Assembly: GCA_003612485.1 (NCBI GenBank)
Contig: RAZA01000040.1
Coordinates: 1 to 34,570 of the forward strand
Direction of reading: 5' to 3'
Source: a bacterium D16-50
GTDB taxonomy: Bacteria > Bacillota > Clostridia > Lachnospirales > Lachnospiraceae
Length of the DNA stretch: 34,570 nucleotides
Position 1 is the stretch's first letter; the number at the start of each line of letters is the position of its first letter. Both the position numbers and the translations under genes were made by a program. The notes under the pieces are model-generated. The model was not told where the DNA came from. It did not search any database and saw only the letters and a list, made by a program, of their open reading frames with translations. Shown in pieces: positions 24,038-32,568 of this stretch.

Positions 24038-24517
24038 ATGGAAAAAATCGCAAGCTTCACCATAGACCACATCCGGCTCCAGCCCGGCGTGTATGTGTCA
24101 AGAAAGGACACCGTAGGCTCAGAGACCGTCACCACCTTCGACCTGCGCATGACCAGCCCCAATGAGGAGCCGGTGATGAACACCGCAGAGGTGCATACCA
24201 TCGAGCATCTGGCGGCCACCTTCCTGCGCAATCATCCGGTATATGGGGACAAAACCATCTATTTCGGCCCTATGGGCTGCCGCACAGGCTTCTACCTGCT
24301 GCTGGCGGGAGATTACACCTCCAGAGACATTCTGCCCCTCATGGTACAGCTGTACGAGTTCATCAGAGATTTCCGGGATCAGGTTCCCGGCGCCTCCCCC
24401 ATGGACTGCGGAAATTATCTGGACATGAACCTTCCCATGGCAAACTATCTGGCCAAAAAGTATCTGGACAATGTACTGTACAATATAGATGACAGCAGTC
24501 TGATATACCCGCAGTGA
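24038..24517 (+). CDS. luxS: S-ribosylhomocysteine lyase
   Basis: 159 residues, the normal LuxS length. It cleaves S-ribosylhomocysteine to homocysteine and DPD, the precursor of autoinducer-2. The metal ligands are H53 and H57 in HTIEHL and C124 in MDCGNY; the catalytic pair is E56 and C81 (GCRTGFY). The ATG follows AAAGGG at 8 nt and has its own promoter. It is followed 108 bp later by the nucleosidase that supplies its substrate, so together they form the two-step SAH recycling route. Whether AI-2 is used as a signal is not decidable from sequence. Confidence 0.97.
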   Translation: MEKIASFTIDHIRLQPGVYVSRKDTVGSETVTTFDLRMTSPNEEPVMNTAEVHTIEHLAATFLRNHPVYGDKTIYFGPMGCRTGFYLLLAGDYTSRDILPLMVQLYEFIRDFRDQVPGASPMDCGNYLDMNLPMANYLAKKYLDNVLYNIDDSSLIYPQ

Positions 24518-24625
24518 CTTCCCTGTCCAATATAACCCCGCTGTGAGAGCAGAGAATCCAACCCCAAAAGAACAGACCAAGGGCCTTGAAACCCTTTAGC
24601 GCACATGCGCGGAAATGAGGAAAGC

Positions 24626-25324
24626 ATGAATAAAATAGGAATCATAGGAGCCATGGAGCTGGAGGTGGAACAGCTCAAGGCGGAATTGTCAGAATCGAGA
24701 ATCGTGAAAAAGGCCGGAATGGAATTTCATGAGGGCGTCCTCAACGGAGCCTCCGTGGTAGTGGTTCGCTGCGGCATAGGCAAAGTGAACGCGGCGCTCT
24801 GTGTACAGATTCTGGCAGACCTCTTCCAAGTAACCCATGTCATCAACACAGGCGTGGCCGGATCCTTGAACGCAAAGCTGGACATAGGCGATATCCTGAT
24901 CTCCCAAGACGCCCTGCATCATGATGTGGATGTGACCATTTTCGGCTACCGGCCCGGCGAAGTGCCCCAGATGGGCTTCAGGGAATTTCAGGCGGACCAG
25001 AGGCTGGCGGCTCTGGCCAAGGATGCCTGCGAGAGGGTCAATCCCGACGTAAACGTGGTTCTGGGCCGGGTGGTCAGCGGCGACCAGTTTATCTCCAGCA
25101 AAGAAGTGAAGGAGCGTCTTATCAGCCAATTTCACGGAGACTGCGCGGAGATGGAGGGGGCTTCCATCGCCCATGGCGCATATTTGAACGGCATTCCCTT
25201 CGTAATCATCCGAGCCATCTCCGACAAGGCTGACGACAGTGCAGAAATGGACTACCCCACCTTCGAGGCCGCTGCTGCAAGGCATTCCGCAGCGCTGGTA
25301 AAGGAGCTGGCAGGGAAAATCTAA
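24626..25324 (+). CDS. mtnN: 5'-methylthioadenosine/S-adenosylhomocysteine nucleosidase
   Basis: About 232 residues. It removes adenine from MTA and SAH, giving the substrate for LuxS. The family start MNKIGIIGAMELEVEQL, the core VVVRCGIGKVNAALCVQIL and INTGVAGSLN, the purine-site GRVVSGDQFIS and CAEMEGASIAHGAY, and the catalytic Asp in RAISDKAD are all present. The ATG at 24626 follows GAGG at 5 nt; the ATG at 24605 has no Shine-Dalgarno and falls outside the conserved fold. It lies downstream of luxS on the same strand. Confidence 0.96.
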   Translation: MNKIGIIGAMELEVEQLKAELSESRIVKKAGMEFHEGVLNGASVVVVRCGIGKVNAALCVQILADLFQVTHVINTGVAGSLNAKLDIGDILISQDALHHDVDVTIFGYRPGEVPQMGFREFQADQRLAALAKDACERVNPDVNVVLGRVVSGDQFISSKEVKERLISQFHGDCAEMEGASIAHGAYLNGIPFVIIRAISDKADDSAEMDYPTFEAAAARHSAALVKELAGKI

Positions 25325-25369
25325 AGGGCAAAAGGCCTTACCCCCTTGGTTCCATTTCCCGTTTGCCCT
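25325..25369. terminator. Possible bidirectional stem between convergent mtnN and GtrA genes
   Basis: Arms AGGGCAAA (25325-25332) and TTTGCCCT (25362-25369) fill the 43-bp gap between the two convergent genes and reach the GtrA stop codon. The loop is long (29 nt) and no clear T-run follows, so this is a tentative call. Confidence 0.35.
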
Positions 25370-25799
25370 ATTGGATCTTTTTCTTGTTAAATACGAATAT
25401 TTTGCTGAATACGTAATTCGCTATAGTGACCAGAACGGCCGTGATCAAAGTGGCAACCACCAGATTAATGTTCATGGCCGTCAGCGCCATCATGGCCACT
25501 GCGTCCAGCACCCACGTGGAGACTCTGGAGAGCACGAACTTCGGAGCCTCCTTTCTCATGGGTTCCTTGCTCTTGAACACAAATCTTCGATTGGTAAAAT
25601 AGGCGAAGATCACACCCGCCGTCCAGTTTACGGTGCTGAGTACCCCGTTCTCAAAGGGCGTAGGATACATGGTATTGTGGAAGAATAGGGCATTGGCGCC
25701 GAATTTGGCCCCCCAGGCGACTATGGTGGTCAGCACTCCCACGATTAAGTAAACGATAATTTCCTCGTGCTTCTTGTACAGCGTCTTTATTTTTTCCAT
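25368..25799 (-). CDS. GtrA-family membrane protein
   Basis: 143 residues with four hydrophobic helices. YLIVGVLTTIVAWGAKFGANAL at the start and FAYFTNRRFVFKSKE in the middle are signatures of the GtrA/DPMS1 family (PF04138), as is the ending VTIANYVFSKIFVFNKKK. Such proteins are thought to flip polyprenol-phosphate sugars during cell-surface glycosylation. No glycosyltransferase gene is adjacent, so the partner is unknown. The ATG at 25799 follows GGAGG at 10 nt. It transcribes towards mtnN. Confidence 0.9.
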   Translation of the reverse strand: MEKIKTLYKKHEEIIVYLIVGVLTTIVAWGAKFGANALFFHNTMYPTPFENGVLSTVNWTAGVIFAYFTNRRFVFKSKEPMRKEAPKFVLSRVSTWVLDAVAMMALTAMNINLVVATLITAVLVTIANYVFSKIFVFNKKKIQ

Positions 25800-26073
25800 G
25801 GTACGTCTTCCTCCGTCTATTTATCCATAGTCACGCAGCCGCTTTCGGTTCGGCCCTGTCTGCGCCTACGGCTTTCCTTCTGTCTGCTGCCCGGCCCCAT
25901 CGCTTCAGCTCCCCTGCCCATAAGCCGAGCCCGCAAATCCCTTGAAACCGGCATCCTCAGCTTACTATGATTTCCCATATCTGTCAAGCTTGTGCCTTCC
26001 ATAGCCCCCGCATTTCCCCGCGCTTATCCACGGGACTTTCAAAGCCGTCTCCCCTAAAGCCCCTGCAGGGCCT

Positions 26074-27036
26074 CTACCCATTCACCACATTTCGCTCCTT
26101 CCCCTCAAGGAAGGCCTGAATGTTCTTGTAAGCCTCCTCCACGCAGCGTCTTCTGGCCTCCACGCTGGCCCAGGCCAAATGGGGCGTGATGATCAGACGG
26201 TTGCTGTCCTTTAAGCGGCTCAGAGGATTGTTAAGCTCCAGCGGTTCCCGCTCCACCACGTCCAGTCCCGCGGCACCGATCTTTCCGCTGACCAATGCCT
26301 CGTACAGCGCCCCATTATCCACCACCTGCCCCCTTGCCACATTCAGCAATATTGCCGAAGGCTTCATCCTATCCAGCGCGTCCGCATCGATAAAATGCCT
26401 GCTGAGATCGCTGAGAGGACAGTGCAGGGATAAAAAATCGCTCTCTCCAAGCAGTGTCTCCTTATCCATACGAGGATATTCGGTACAGGCGCTTTTCCCC
26501 GTGACGGAATGAAAAATCACTCTGCAGCCGAAGGCGGAGGCGATCTTGGCCACTCTCCTGCCGATATTCCCCATTCCTACGATACCCCAGACCTTTCCCT
26601 CCAATTCATAAAAAGGGAGGTCAAAATTCGAGAAACGGTCCTGAGCGCTGTACTGCCCGGACTTGACATAATTGTCATAATGAGACAGCTTCTGGCTCAG
26701 GGCCAGCGCCATTGTGAAGGTGTGCTGGGCCACCATGGCAGTGCAGTAATCCCTTACATTGGCCACCTTGATACCCCTGCCCCTGCAGTATTCCAGATCA
26801 CAGTTGTCATAGCCCGTGGCAAACTCGCAGATCAGCCTGACATTAGGCGCGTCCTTCAGGGTCTCCTCCCCCAGAGGAGACTTGTTGGCTATGATGATGT
26901 CCGCCTCTCTGACCCTCTCCCGAACCTCCTGCGGAGTCACCGTGTTGCCGTATACATCCACCTGCCCAAAATCCCTCATGCAGTCCACCGACACGTCTGC
27001 GCCTACGCTGTTTCTCTCCAAAATCACGATCTTCAT
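26074..27036 (-). CDS. D-isomer-specific 2-hydroxyacid dehydrogenase
   Basis: 320 residues, full family length. The NAD-binding motif is GMGNIGRRVA (from about residue 154). Catalytic residues are R235 in NVARGQVVDNGAL, E264 in LDVVEREPL and H286 in ITPHLAWAS. It would reduce a 2-keto acid such as hydroxypyruvate or glyoxylate, or a related one, to the D-hydroxy acid; the specific substrate cannot be told. A D-lactate dehydrogenase of the VanH type is a formal alternative, but the gene is 8 kb from the VanG-like ligase and that ligase is not of the D-Lac kind. The ATG at 27036 follows GGGGG at 8 nt. It stands alone between two intergenic gaps; about 270 bp on its downstream side (25800-26073) hold nothing I recognise. 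Confidence 0.92.
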   Translation of the reverse strand: MKIVILERNSVGADVSVDCMRDFGQVDVYGNTVTPQEVRERVREADIIIANKSPLGEETLKDAPNVRLICEFATGYDNCDLEYCRGRGIKVANVRDYCTAMVAQHTFTMALALSQKLSHYDNYVKSGQYSAQDRFSNFDLPFYELEGKVWGIVGMGNIGRRVAKIASAFGCRVIFHSVTGKSACTEYPRMDKETLLGESDFLSLHCPLSDLSRHFIDADALDRMKPSAILLNVARGQVVDNGALYEALVSGKIGAAGLDVVEREPLELNNPLSRLKDSNRLIITPHLAWASVEARRRCVEEAYKNIQAFLEGKERNVVNG

Positions 27037-27089
27037 GCTTATGTCCCCCGCCTGCTTCTATGAATGTTATTCCATCAACTGACTTCCCT

Positions 27090-27126
27090 AAATAAAAACC
27101 AAGAGAATAGGGCCTCCTATTCTCTT
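27090..27126 (-). terminator. Rho-independent terminator overlapping the methyltransferase stop
   Basis: On the minus strand an 11-bp perfect stem (AAGAGAATAGG with its complement) closes a 4-nt loop and is followed by GGTTTTTATTT. The stop codon TAG is part of the 5' arm. Confidence 0.92.
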
Positions 27127-28442
27127 AAACATTCCATGATCTCCTCCGCGATGGCTCTGGCCAGAAGAGGCGGCACCGCATTTCCCACCTGCGTATACTG
27201 GGGAATTTCCGTCCGCCGCAGCAGGCCTCCCGTAGTCCGCTTTCCCAAAAACTCAAAAGAATCGTCGAAAGACTGGCATCTGGCCATTTCCCTTACGCTG
27301 AACGTCCGAGGCTCCCACGGGCTGATATAATCGTCCGGAATACTTACCACAGTGGCAGCCGTCTGACGGGCGCTCCACCTCTGCCGTATGTTTTTCTTCG
27401 TCAGCAGAACATCCACCTGTTCCTGAGTGGCTTCCCCTGAGCGAAACAACTCGATTACTTCCCTCTCCGTCCTGCGCAGCTTTTCGCAGCATAACCGGAT
27501 CAGCGCGGGCTTGTCCGAGATATCGATACCCTGACTCATCACCCGCCTTCTTAAATTCGCGCCCGATTCTCCCTGCCGAAACAGACCGAACCGCTCCGCG
27601 ACTATCTGTGTGATTTTGGGCAGCTCCGTGCATGTCAGCCTTGAGCCTGCCGGAATCGGCCTTCCGTCTGCGCGGGGGGTTCTGCCGGCCCTGCTCTCCC
27701 TCTGATACCGGCTCTCCTCTCCGTTACTGCGCTCCCTCTCCCTTTGGTCCACAATCAGATCCCCTATGGCATCGGTGAGAGTCAGATAATTTTCCTCCGT
27801 AAGTCTGGGAGCCGGATACCGGGGCACGGGCTGGCCCTCCCGGTATCCGATGAATATGGCCCGATTACGCCTCTGGGGAACGCCATAAGCCGCTGCATTC
27901 AGGATCTGGGGCTCCAAGGTGAGGTATCCGATGGCATTCAGTTCGGAGCGCAGAATATCCGGCGTGACGGTTCCGTCCGCATACCGGATACCCGTAATAC
28001 CCACATACTCCAGAAACTGCATATCCATGAAGCCTTCCACATTCTCCAGCACAATATATTTCGGTCTGACTTCATTGATGACTCTGACATACTCTCCGAA
28101 GAGTCTGTTTCTGGGATCCGTCTGGTCACGTCTCCCTGCCCGGCTGAAGCCTTGACAGCTGGGGCCCCCGATCATCAGATCAATATCCGGAACCTGACCG
28201 TCCCGGAAGATCTCAAGCTCTTCAATATGCCGCCGAATGTCCTCCCCGGTCAGATCCCTGATATCGGCTCTCTCAAACCATGTATTCACTCCTTGTATCA
28301 GCCCCAGCTGTTTATGTCTGTTGCGATATGTCAGCTCCACCATATCGCTGATGTCCGAGCTGAAAAGGATATGAAATCCTGCCTGAATCAGCCCTTCTGA
28401 GCAGCCTCCGGCGCCGCAGAAGAGGTCAATCGCAAATGGCAT
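27117..28442 (-). CDS. DNA cytosine-C5 methyltransferase (Dcm family), apparently solitary
   Basis: About 441 residues. Motif I DLFCGAGGCSEGL, motif IV GGPSCQGFSRAG with nucleophile C96, motif VI ENVEGF, motif VIII QRRNRAIFIG and motif X QVGNAVPPLLA are in the usual order. Motif IV has Ser where most members have Pro (PSCQ for PPCQ). A variable target-recognition part lies between VIII and X (about residues 230-370), so the recognised sequence cannot be read. The ATG at 28442 follows GGGAGGT at 7 nt; the upstream ATG at 28460 overlaps that Shine-Dalgarno. No restriction endonuclease or Vsr gene adjoins it: the neighbours are a dehydrogenase and pgi. It could be an orphan regulatory methyltransferase or the remnant of a restriction system. 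Confidence 0.94.
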   Translation of the reverse strand: MPFAIDLFCGAGGCSEGLIQAGFHILFSSDISDMVELTYRNRHKQLGLIQGVNTWFERADIRDLTGEDIRRHIEELEIFRDGQVPDIDLMIGGPSCQGFSRAGRRDQTDPRNRLFGEYVRVINEVRPKYIVLENVEGFMDMQFLEYVGITGIRYADGTVTPDILRSELNAIGYLTLEPQILNAAAYGVPQRRNRAIFIGYREGQPVPRYPAPRLTEENYLTLTDAIGDLIVDQRERERSNGEESRYQRESRAGRTPRADGRPIPAGSRLTCTELPKITQIVAERFGLFRQGESGANLRRRVMSQGIDISDKPALIRLCCEKLRRTEREVIELFRSGEATQEQVDVLLTKKNIRQRWSARQTAATVVSIPDDYISPWEPRTFSVREMARCQSFDDSFEFLGKRTTGGLLRRTEIPQYTQVGNAVPPLLARAIAEEIMECLRE

Positions 28443-28529
28443 GGCCGCTACCTCCCTCATAACCGATACTCATCCTGCACAACTGTACGGAACAATGGGG
28501 AACCATCCCCGATATCTGTCCAGTGCAAT

Positions 28530-28550
28530 GGCGGCTGGAATCCAGCCGCC
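28530..28550. other. Perfect 9-bp hairpin between pgi and the methyltransferase gene
   Basis: Arms GGCGGCTGG and CCAGCCGCC flank a 3-nt loop. No T-run follows on either strand, so it is not a standard terminator. It may be a processing or translation-control element in the methyltransferase leader. Confidence 0.6.
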
Positions 28551-28564
28551 ACATTATTCATGAC

Positions 28565-28601
28565 AACAATAGAAGACTCCCGAAGCGCGGATTCTATTGT
28601 T
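28565..28601. other. Second inverted repeat between pgi and the methyltransferase gene
   Basis: Perfect 10-nt arms AACAATAGAA and TTCTATTGTT flank 17 nt that start GACTCCC and end GCGGA. It lies 28 bp past the pgi stop codon. Its plus-strand core (AGACTCCC, GAAGCGC, GGATTCT) loosely resembles one hairpin of the 40-bp array at 32436-32568. Confidence 0.5.
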
Positions 28602-28628
28602 TCCGCCTTCTCTCCCTCAGCCGCCGGG

Positions 28629-29981
28629 TTATCCCAGCCTTGCCAGCAGAGCCTCCCTCTGGGCCTCGTACCCGGGCTTGCCAAGCAGAGCAAACATGTT
28701 CTTCTTGTAGCTCTCCACGCCGGGCTGATTAAAGGGATTCACCCCCAGCAGATAGCCGCTGACGCCGCAGGCGAACTCAAAGAAGTAGAACAGCTCTCCC
28801 AGATAGAATTCGCTGACCTCCGGGATGTTCACCATGAAATTGGGCACCTGACCGTCGGTATGGGCCAGAATGGTTCCGTTCATAGCGCTCTTGTTCACGA
28901 AGTCCACGGTCTTGCCCGCCAGATAGTTCAGTCCGTCCAGATCCACCGGCTCCTGCCCGATCACAAGCTCTTCTCTGGAGGTCTCCACGTTCAGCACCGT
29001 CTCGAACATGATCCTTGCGCCGTCCTGAATGAACTGCCCCATTGAGTGAAGATCCGTAGTCAAATCTACGCTGGCCGGAAATAGGCCCTTCTGATCCTTG
29101 CCCTCGCTCTCTCCGTAAAGCTGCTTCCACCACTCGGACACATAATGTACCGCAGGCTCATAGTTGGCCAGAACCTCCACGCTCTTGCCCTTCCGCAGCA
29201 GGATATTCCGCAGAGCCGCATACTGCAGAGCGTCGTTTTCCTCGAAATCGTTCTCCAAAGCCCTCTTCCTGCCGCTGGCGGCCCCTTCCATCAGCTTGTC
29301 TATATCCGCGCCGCTGACCGCGATGGGCAGCAGGCCCACTGCCGTCAAAACGGAGAAACGTCCTCCCACATCATCGGGCACCACAAAGGTCTCATAGCCC
29401 TCCTCGTCCGCAACCTTCTTCAGGCTCCCTCTGGCCTTGTCGGTGGTGGCATAGATCCTTTTGGCCGCTCCCTCCTTGCCGTACTTTTTCTCCAGAAGCT
29501 CCTTGAACACCCGGAACGCTATGGCAGGCTCCGTGGTGGTGCCGGACTTGGAAATCATGTTCACGGAAAAATCCCTGTCACCCACCACGTCCATCAGGTG
29601 CTTTAAATAGGTGGAACTAATGGAATTGCCGCAGAAATAAATTTCCGGCGTCTTTCTCTTGTCTTTGCCCAGCACATTGTAGAAGCTGTGGCCTAAGAAT
29701 TCGATGGCCGCCCTTGCCCCCAGATAGGAGCCGCCGATGCCGATGACCAGCAGCACCTCGGAATCCCCCTGAATCTTTTTGGCCGCCGCCTTGATTCTGG
29801 CGAACTCTTCCTTATCATAGTCCACCGGAAGATCCACCCAGCCCAAAAAGTCGTTGCCTGCTCCGCTTTTGGACACCAGCACCTCCTTGGCATCCAGCGC
29901 CAGCTTCTTCATATAGCCTACTTCCTCCTGAGACACAAAAGAAGCAGCCCTTGAATAATCAAATGTAACCTGCCTGCCCAT
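28629..29981 (-). CDS. pgi: Glucose-6-phosphate isomerase
   Basis: About 450 residues, matching the shorter Firmicutes form. It interconverts glucose-6-phosphate and fructose-6-phosphate. The sugar-phosphate-binding motifs are VLLVIGIGGSYLGARAAIEF, NMISKSGTTTEPAIAFR and the EWWKQLYGESEGKDQKG stretch, with the family end VESYKKNMFALLGKP. The ATG at 29981 follows GGAGG at 8 nt; an in-frame ATG at 29996 lies within the Shine-Dalgarno region. A promoter lies at 30068-30095. It is probably monocistronic or read through into the methyltransferase gene; two stem-loops lie between them. Confidence 0.97.
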   Translation of the reverse strand: MGRQVTFDYSRAASFVSQEEVGYMKKLALDAKEVLVSKSGAGNDFLGWVDLPVDYDKEEFARIKAAAKKIQGDSEVLLVIGIGGSYLGARAAIEFLGHSFYNVLGKDKRKTPEIYFCGNSISSTYLKHLMDVVGDRDFSVNMISKSGTTTEPAIAFRVFKELLEKKYGKEGAAKRIYATTDKARGSLKKVADEEGYETFVVPDDVGGRFSVLTAVGLLPIAVSGADIDKLMEGAASGRKRALENDFEENDALQYAALRNILLRKGKSVEVLANYEPAVHYVSEWWKQLYGESEGKDQKGLFPASVDLTTDLHSMGQFIQDGARIMFETVLNVETSREELVIGQEPVDLDGLNYLAGKTVDFVNKSAMNGTILAHTDGQVPNFMVNIPEVSEFYLGELFYFFEFACGVSGYLLGVNPFNQPGVESYKKNMFALLGKPGYEAQREALLARLG

Positions 29982-30067
29982 ATCATATACCTCCAATCTT
30001 TTTCAAGGCTCCGTCCCCTCAGCCCTGCCGCCCGATGCGGCCCATGCCCTATTTGAAAGAACGGCTG

Positions 30068-30095
30068 TATATAGTTTAACAAAGTTGCGGTGCAA
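30068..30095 (-). promoter_or_regulatory. Promoter for pgi
   Basis: On the minus strand, TTGCAC (30090-30095) and TATATA (30068-30073) are separated by 16 bp, with the start point about 80 nt before the pgi ATG. Confidence 0.45.
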
Positions 30096-30182
30096 ATACA
30101 AGCACAACCGCATAATTTGGTCTTTCAATTTCGTCTTCCGGAGACCTTCGGCCTTAGGCCTCTCCCCTGCCCTGAGCAGACC

Positions 30183-32390
30183 TCACAGATTCTCCAAAAT
30201 CAGCACCGATACCCTGTTCTGAATGATCTTCGTCACCTCCTCCGCGGATTTCGTCCCTGAGAAAAAGTTCTTCGACTCCTCTGTCACAATATCCACCACG
30301 GACTGCCGGATGGAACTTCTGGGGGTAAAGTCCATGGTCTCAATGAAATTGCGTATATCCTCCGCCTCCTCTTGGGTCATGGCATATACTGACGTACCCA
30401 CACCGTTGATATAGGAAGCAAACCATGGCCCTATTATAGCTTTCCCGTTTTCATCATAAAAGATCCCCCCCGTCATCGCTTCCTCTTCCTTTGCGTTCAG
30501 GTACTCAATACGGGTGGGAAATCCGTCCTCCTCCGCTTGTTCCAAATAGAACCGCAGGAACTCCCAGGCCCCCTCCTTATGACGGGAATTGGCCAGAATG
30601 CTCAATGCGTCCTGCACTCGCACGAAGGGCCTCCCCTTTCCGTCCACAGAGGGGACTCCCCGCAGGACGGGCCTGCCCCCACTGACTGCCAGAGAAGTTA
30701 GGTAATGCTTATAATCGAAGGCGAACTCAGGGGTCAGCAGACTGCCTTCGCCCTTTTGAAGAAGCTGTTCCTTTGCCCAATTCAGCAGGCTGCTAAATCC
30801 CTCGCTGTCAAAACTGCAGCCGCCGCTCTCCCAGTCTATGTATTTCTCCAGATAATAATCGGCGCAGAAGTTTCCCATCAGATAATCTGCAGTGGCCCAG
30901 ATCTCCGGCAGCAGACTCCGATCAGGATATATCTCACTCAACGCCATGATGCTTTCCATAGACCAGTCCTTCAGCTCGGCAACCGTCTCCTCCTGCGCCA
31001 GAACATAGGTGATAGTAAAAAGCTTGGGGATTGTCACCAGCTTCCCGTCCACGGTGAAGGCCTCCAGCATGTTGGAAAGATAATCCTCCTTTCTTATGCC
31101 GCCCTCTCCCATATAAGCGTACAAATCGTCCAACGCTCCCGCATTCGCATATTTCCAGATGTCCCTTTGGCTAAGATCCAACAGATCAGGCCCGTCCTTT
31201 GAAGCCAAGGCACTGTCCAAACGGACTTCCGCGCCTTCATTGTATTCTAAAATACTATTTGCTCCATAGGATTCGATAGACACATGATACTGACTGCTTT
31301 GCTGATTGAACGCAACCACAGCCTTCTTGACCCCCTGAGAAGCATATAGGGAAGCCAGCACGATCCGCTCCTTCCGGGGCATTTCGTCCAGAGGAATCTT
31401 TGTCAGAATCTGACATTTTCCAGCGTCCTCCTTCCCCCTATTGTAATTGCAAAAAACCAAAAAACGATCCTCTGCGATCTCTATCACTTCGTGCACTTCA
31501 TCGGCATATAGGTCGCAGTCCTCCCAGCGCAGCACCCGCTCCATGGAACCTGATTGTTCGTCATACCGGTACAATATATCGTCCCTATCGTCGATCAGGA
31601 ATCCCTTCAGTCCCTTATATACATCTGCGCCGAAATACGGGGCGAAGCCCTCCACCGACTGCAGCCCAACGGAATTTTTTCCTTCGATGGCGTAGACCGC
31701 CCTCATAAAGCTCGTGGGATCGTCCACAAAGAAAAAGATGCTTCCTCCCGAAGTATTCATCAGATACGCTTGAACAAATTGATTCGTCAGCATATCCGCA
31801 ATGTCGATCCTCCCCGCAGGATTCCCCTGATTGTCCACCTTCAGGATCGATTTCAGAGACACCACATACACATTTCCCTCATCATCCAAAGCCAGCTGTG
31901 GGCAACTTGTAGAAAAGCGATACCCTACCTCCTCGTCCTCCATGACAACCTGATAGATCTGTTCTCCCTCAGCGGAGCATTTATATACCACAATGCCGGG
32001 TTCATTGTAGAAGGCTGTGGCATAATATAAATTCATGTCCTTGTCCAACGCATAGCCTATGATATGCTCATTGGGAGAGACCGCCAGAAGCGAATCCATA
32101 GGATACAGCTCCTCTCTGTCATAAAAATTCAGCTCCTCCAGAGAAATCCTGCAAAAAGCGCCGTCCATATAATATAGGTATCCGTCTCTGGCCAAAAAAC
32201 TCGTGTTAGGGGCATCGTCAAACCAATAGTCCTGTGTCTTTTCTATTATGTAGCCATACTCTTCGTCCGACTGCTCCCCCCTTCCGCAGCCGCAGAGCAG
32301 CGCCGTCCCCACCAGAATTGCCGGCAGAACCAACTTTTTGCAGAACTCCTTCCCCTTTTCCAATAGGCCCAAGTCCTTCCTCTTTCCCAT
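30183..32390 (-). CDS. Lipoprotein: propeller-like domain plus solute-binding domain (paralog 2)
   Basis: 735 residues. A basic N-terminus and a hydrophobic stretch (LVLPAILVGTALLCGC) end in a lipobox with the lipidated Cys at 35. Residues about 50-350 consist of short beta-strand repeats (GYLYYMDGAFCRISLEEL, MNLYYATAFYNEPGIVVYK, GNVYVVSLKSILKVDNQG), probably a beta-propeller. Residues about 355-735 resemble a type 1 solute-binding protein (AFNQQSSQYHVSIESYGA, ASKDGPDLLDLSQRDIW, ILANSRHKEGAWEFLRFYL). It matches the 12150-14462 protein along its whole length. No transporter genes are adjacent. GGGAG lies 10 nt before the ATG. The transcript would begin with a 120-nt palindromic repeat array, so its leader is unusually structured. 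The ligand is unknown. Confidence 0.82.
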   Translation of the reverse strand: MGKRKDLGLLEKGKEFCKKLVLPAILVGTALLCGCGRGEQSDEEYGYIIEKTQDYWFDDAPNTSFLARDGYLYYMDGAFCRISLEELNFYDREELYPMDSLLAVSPNEHIIGYALDKDMNLYYATAFYNEPGIVVYKCSAEGEQIYQVVMEDEEVGYRFSTSCPQLALDDEGNVYVVSLKSILKVDNQGNPAGRIDIADMLTNQFVQAYLMNTSGGSIFFFVDDPTSFMRAVYAIEGKNSVGLQSVEGFAPYFGADVYKGLKGFLIDDRDDILYRYDEQSGSMERVLRWEDCDLYADEVHEVIEIAEDRFLVFCNYNRGKEDAGKCQILTKIPLDEMPRKERIVLASLYASQGVKKAVVAFNQQSSQYHVSIESYGANSILEYNEGAEVRLDSALASKDGPDLLDLSQRDIWKYANAGALDDLYAYMGEGGIRKEDYLSNMLEAFTVDGKLVTIPKLFTITYVLAQEETVAELKDWSMESIMALSEIYPDRSLLPEIWATADYLMGNFCADYYLEKYIDWESGGCSFDSEGFSSLLNWAKEQLLQKGEGSLLTPEFAFDYKHYLTSLAVSGGRPVLRGVPSVDGKGRPFVRVQDALSILANSRHKEGAWEFLRFYLEQAEEDGFPTRIEYLNAKEEEAMTGGIFYDENGKAIIGPWFASYINGVGTSVYAMTQEEAEDIRNFIETMDFTPRSSIRQSVVDIVTEESKNFFSGTKSAEEVTKIIQNRVSVLILENL

Positions 32391-32435
32391 GTCAATCCAT
32401 CTCCCTTCCTTTGCTTGTGCGGAAATCCATCATCT

Positions 32436-32568
32436 AGGTTCTACCGTAGAATCCAAGGGCAGGATTCTATGGTCTAGGTTCTATCATAGAATCCAAGAAC
32501 AGGATTCTATGATCTAAGTTCTATCATAGAATCCAAGGGCAGGATTCTATGATCTAAGTTCCATTATA
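32436..32568. repeat. 40-bp palindromic tandem array in the leader of lipoprotein paralog 2
   Basis: Three 40-bp units (32436-32475, 32476-32515, 32516-32555) and a 13-bp partial fourth (32556-32568). On the plus strand the arm ATCATAGAATCC and its perfect 12-nt complement GGATTCTATGAT alternate, separated by 7 nt (AAGGGCA, AAGAACA, AAGGGCA) and by 9 nt (CTAAGTTCT type). Each arm can therefore pair with either neighbour. In unit 1 the arms are ACCGTAGAATCC and GGATTCTATGGT: one pair has changed on both sides (T-A to C-G) and another has become G-T. The -10 box of the downstream gene lies in the partial fourth unit. Confidence 0.93.

Noticed and set aside
26074..27036. A VanH-type D-lactate dehydrogenase completing a van cluster
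   Set aside because: It is 8 kb from the ligase and on the other strand, and the ligase has the D-Ser-type EKY loop, so D-lactate supply is not expected. A general 2-hydroxyacid dehydrogenase is the simpler reading.
28457..28561. A 34-codon minus-strand open frame just ahead of the methyltransferase gene
   Set aside because: It starts inside a hairpin-rich leader, has no Shine-Dalgarno, and its peptide is partly encoded by the perfect inverted repeat at 28530-28550.
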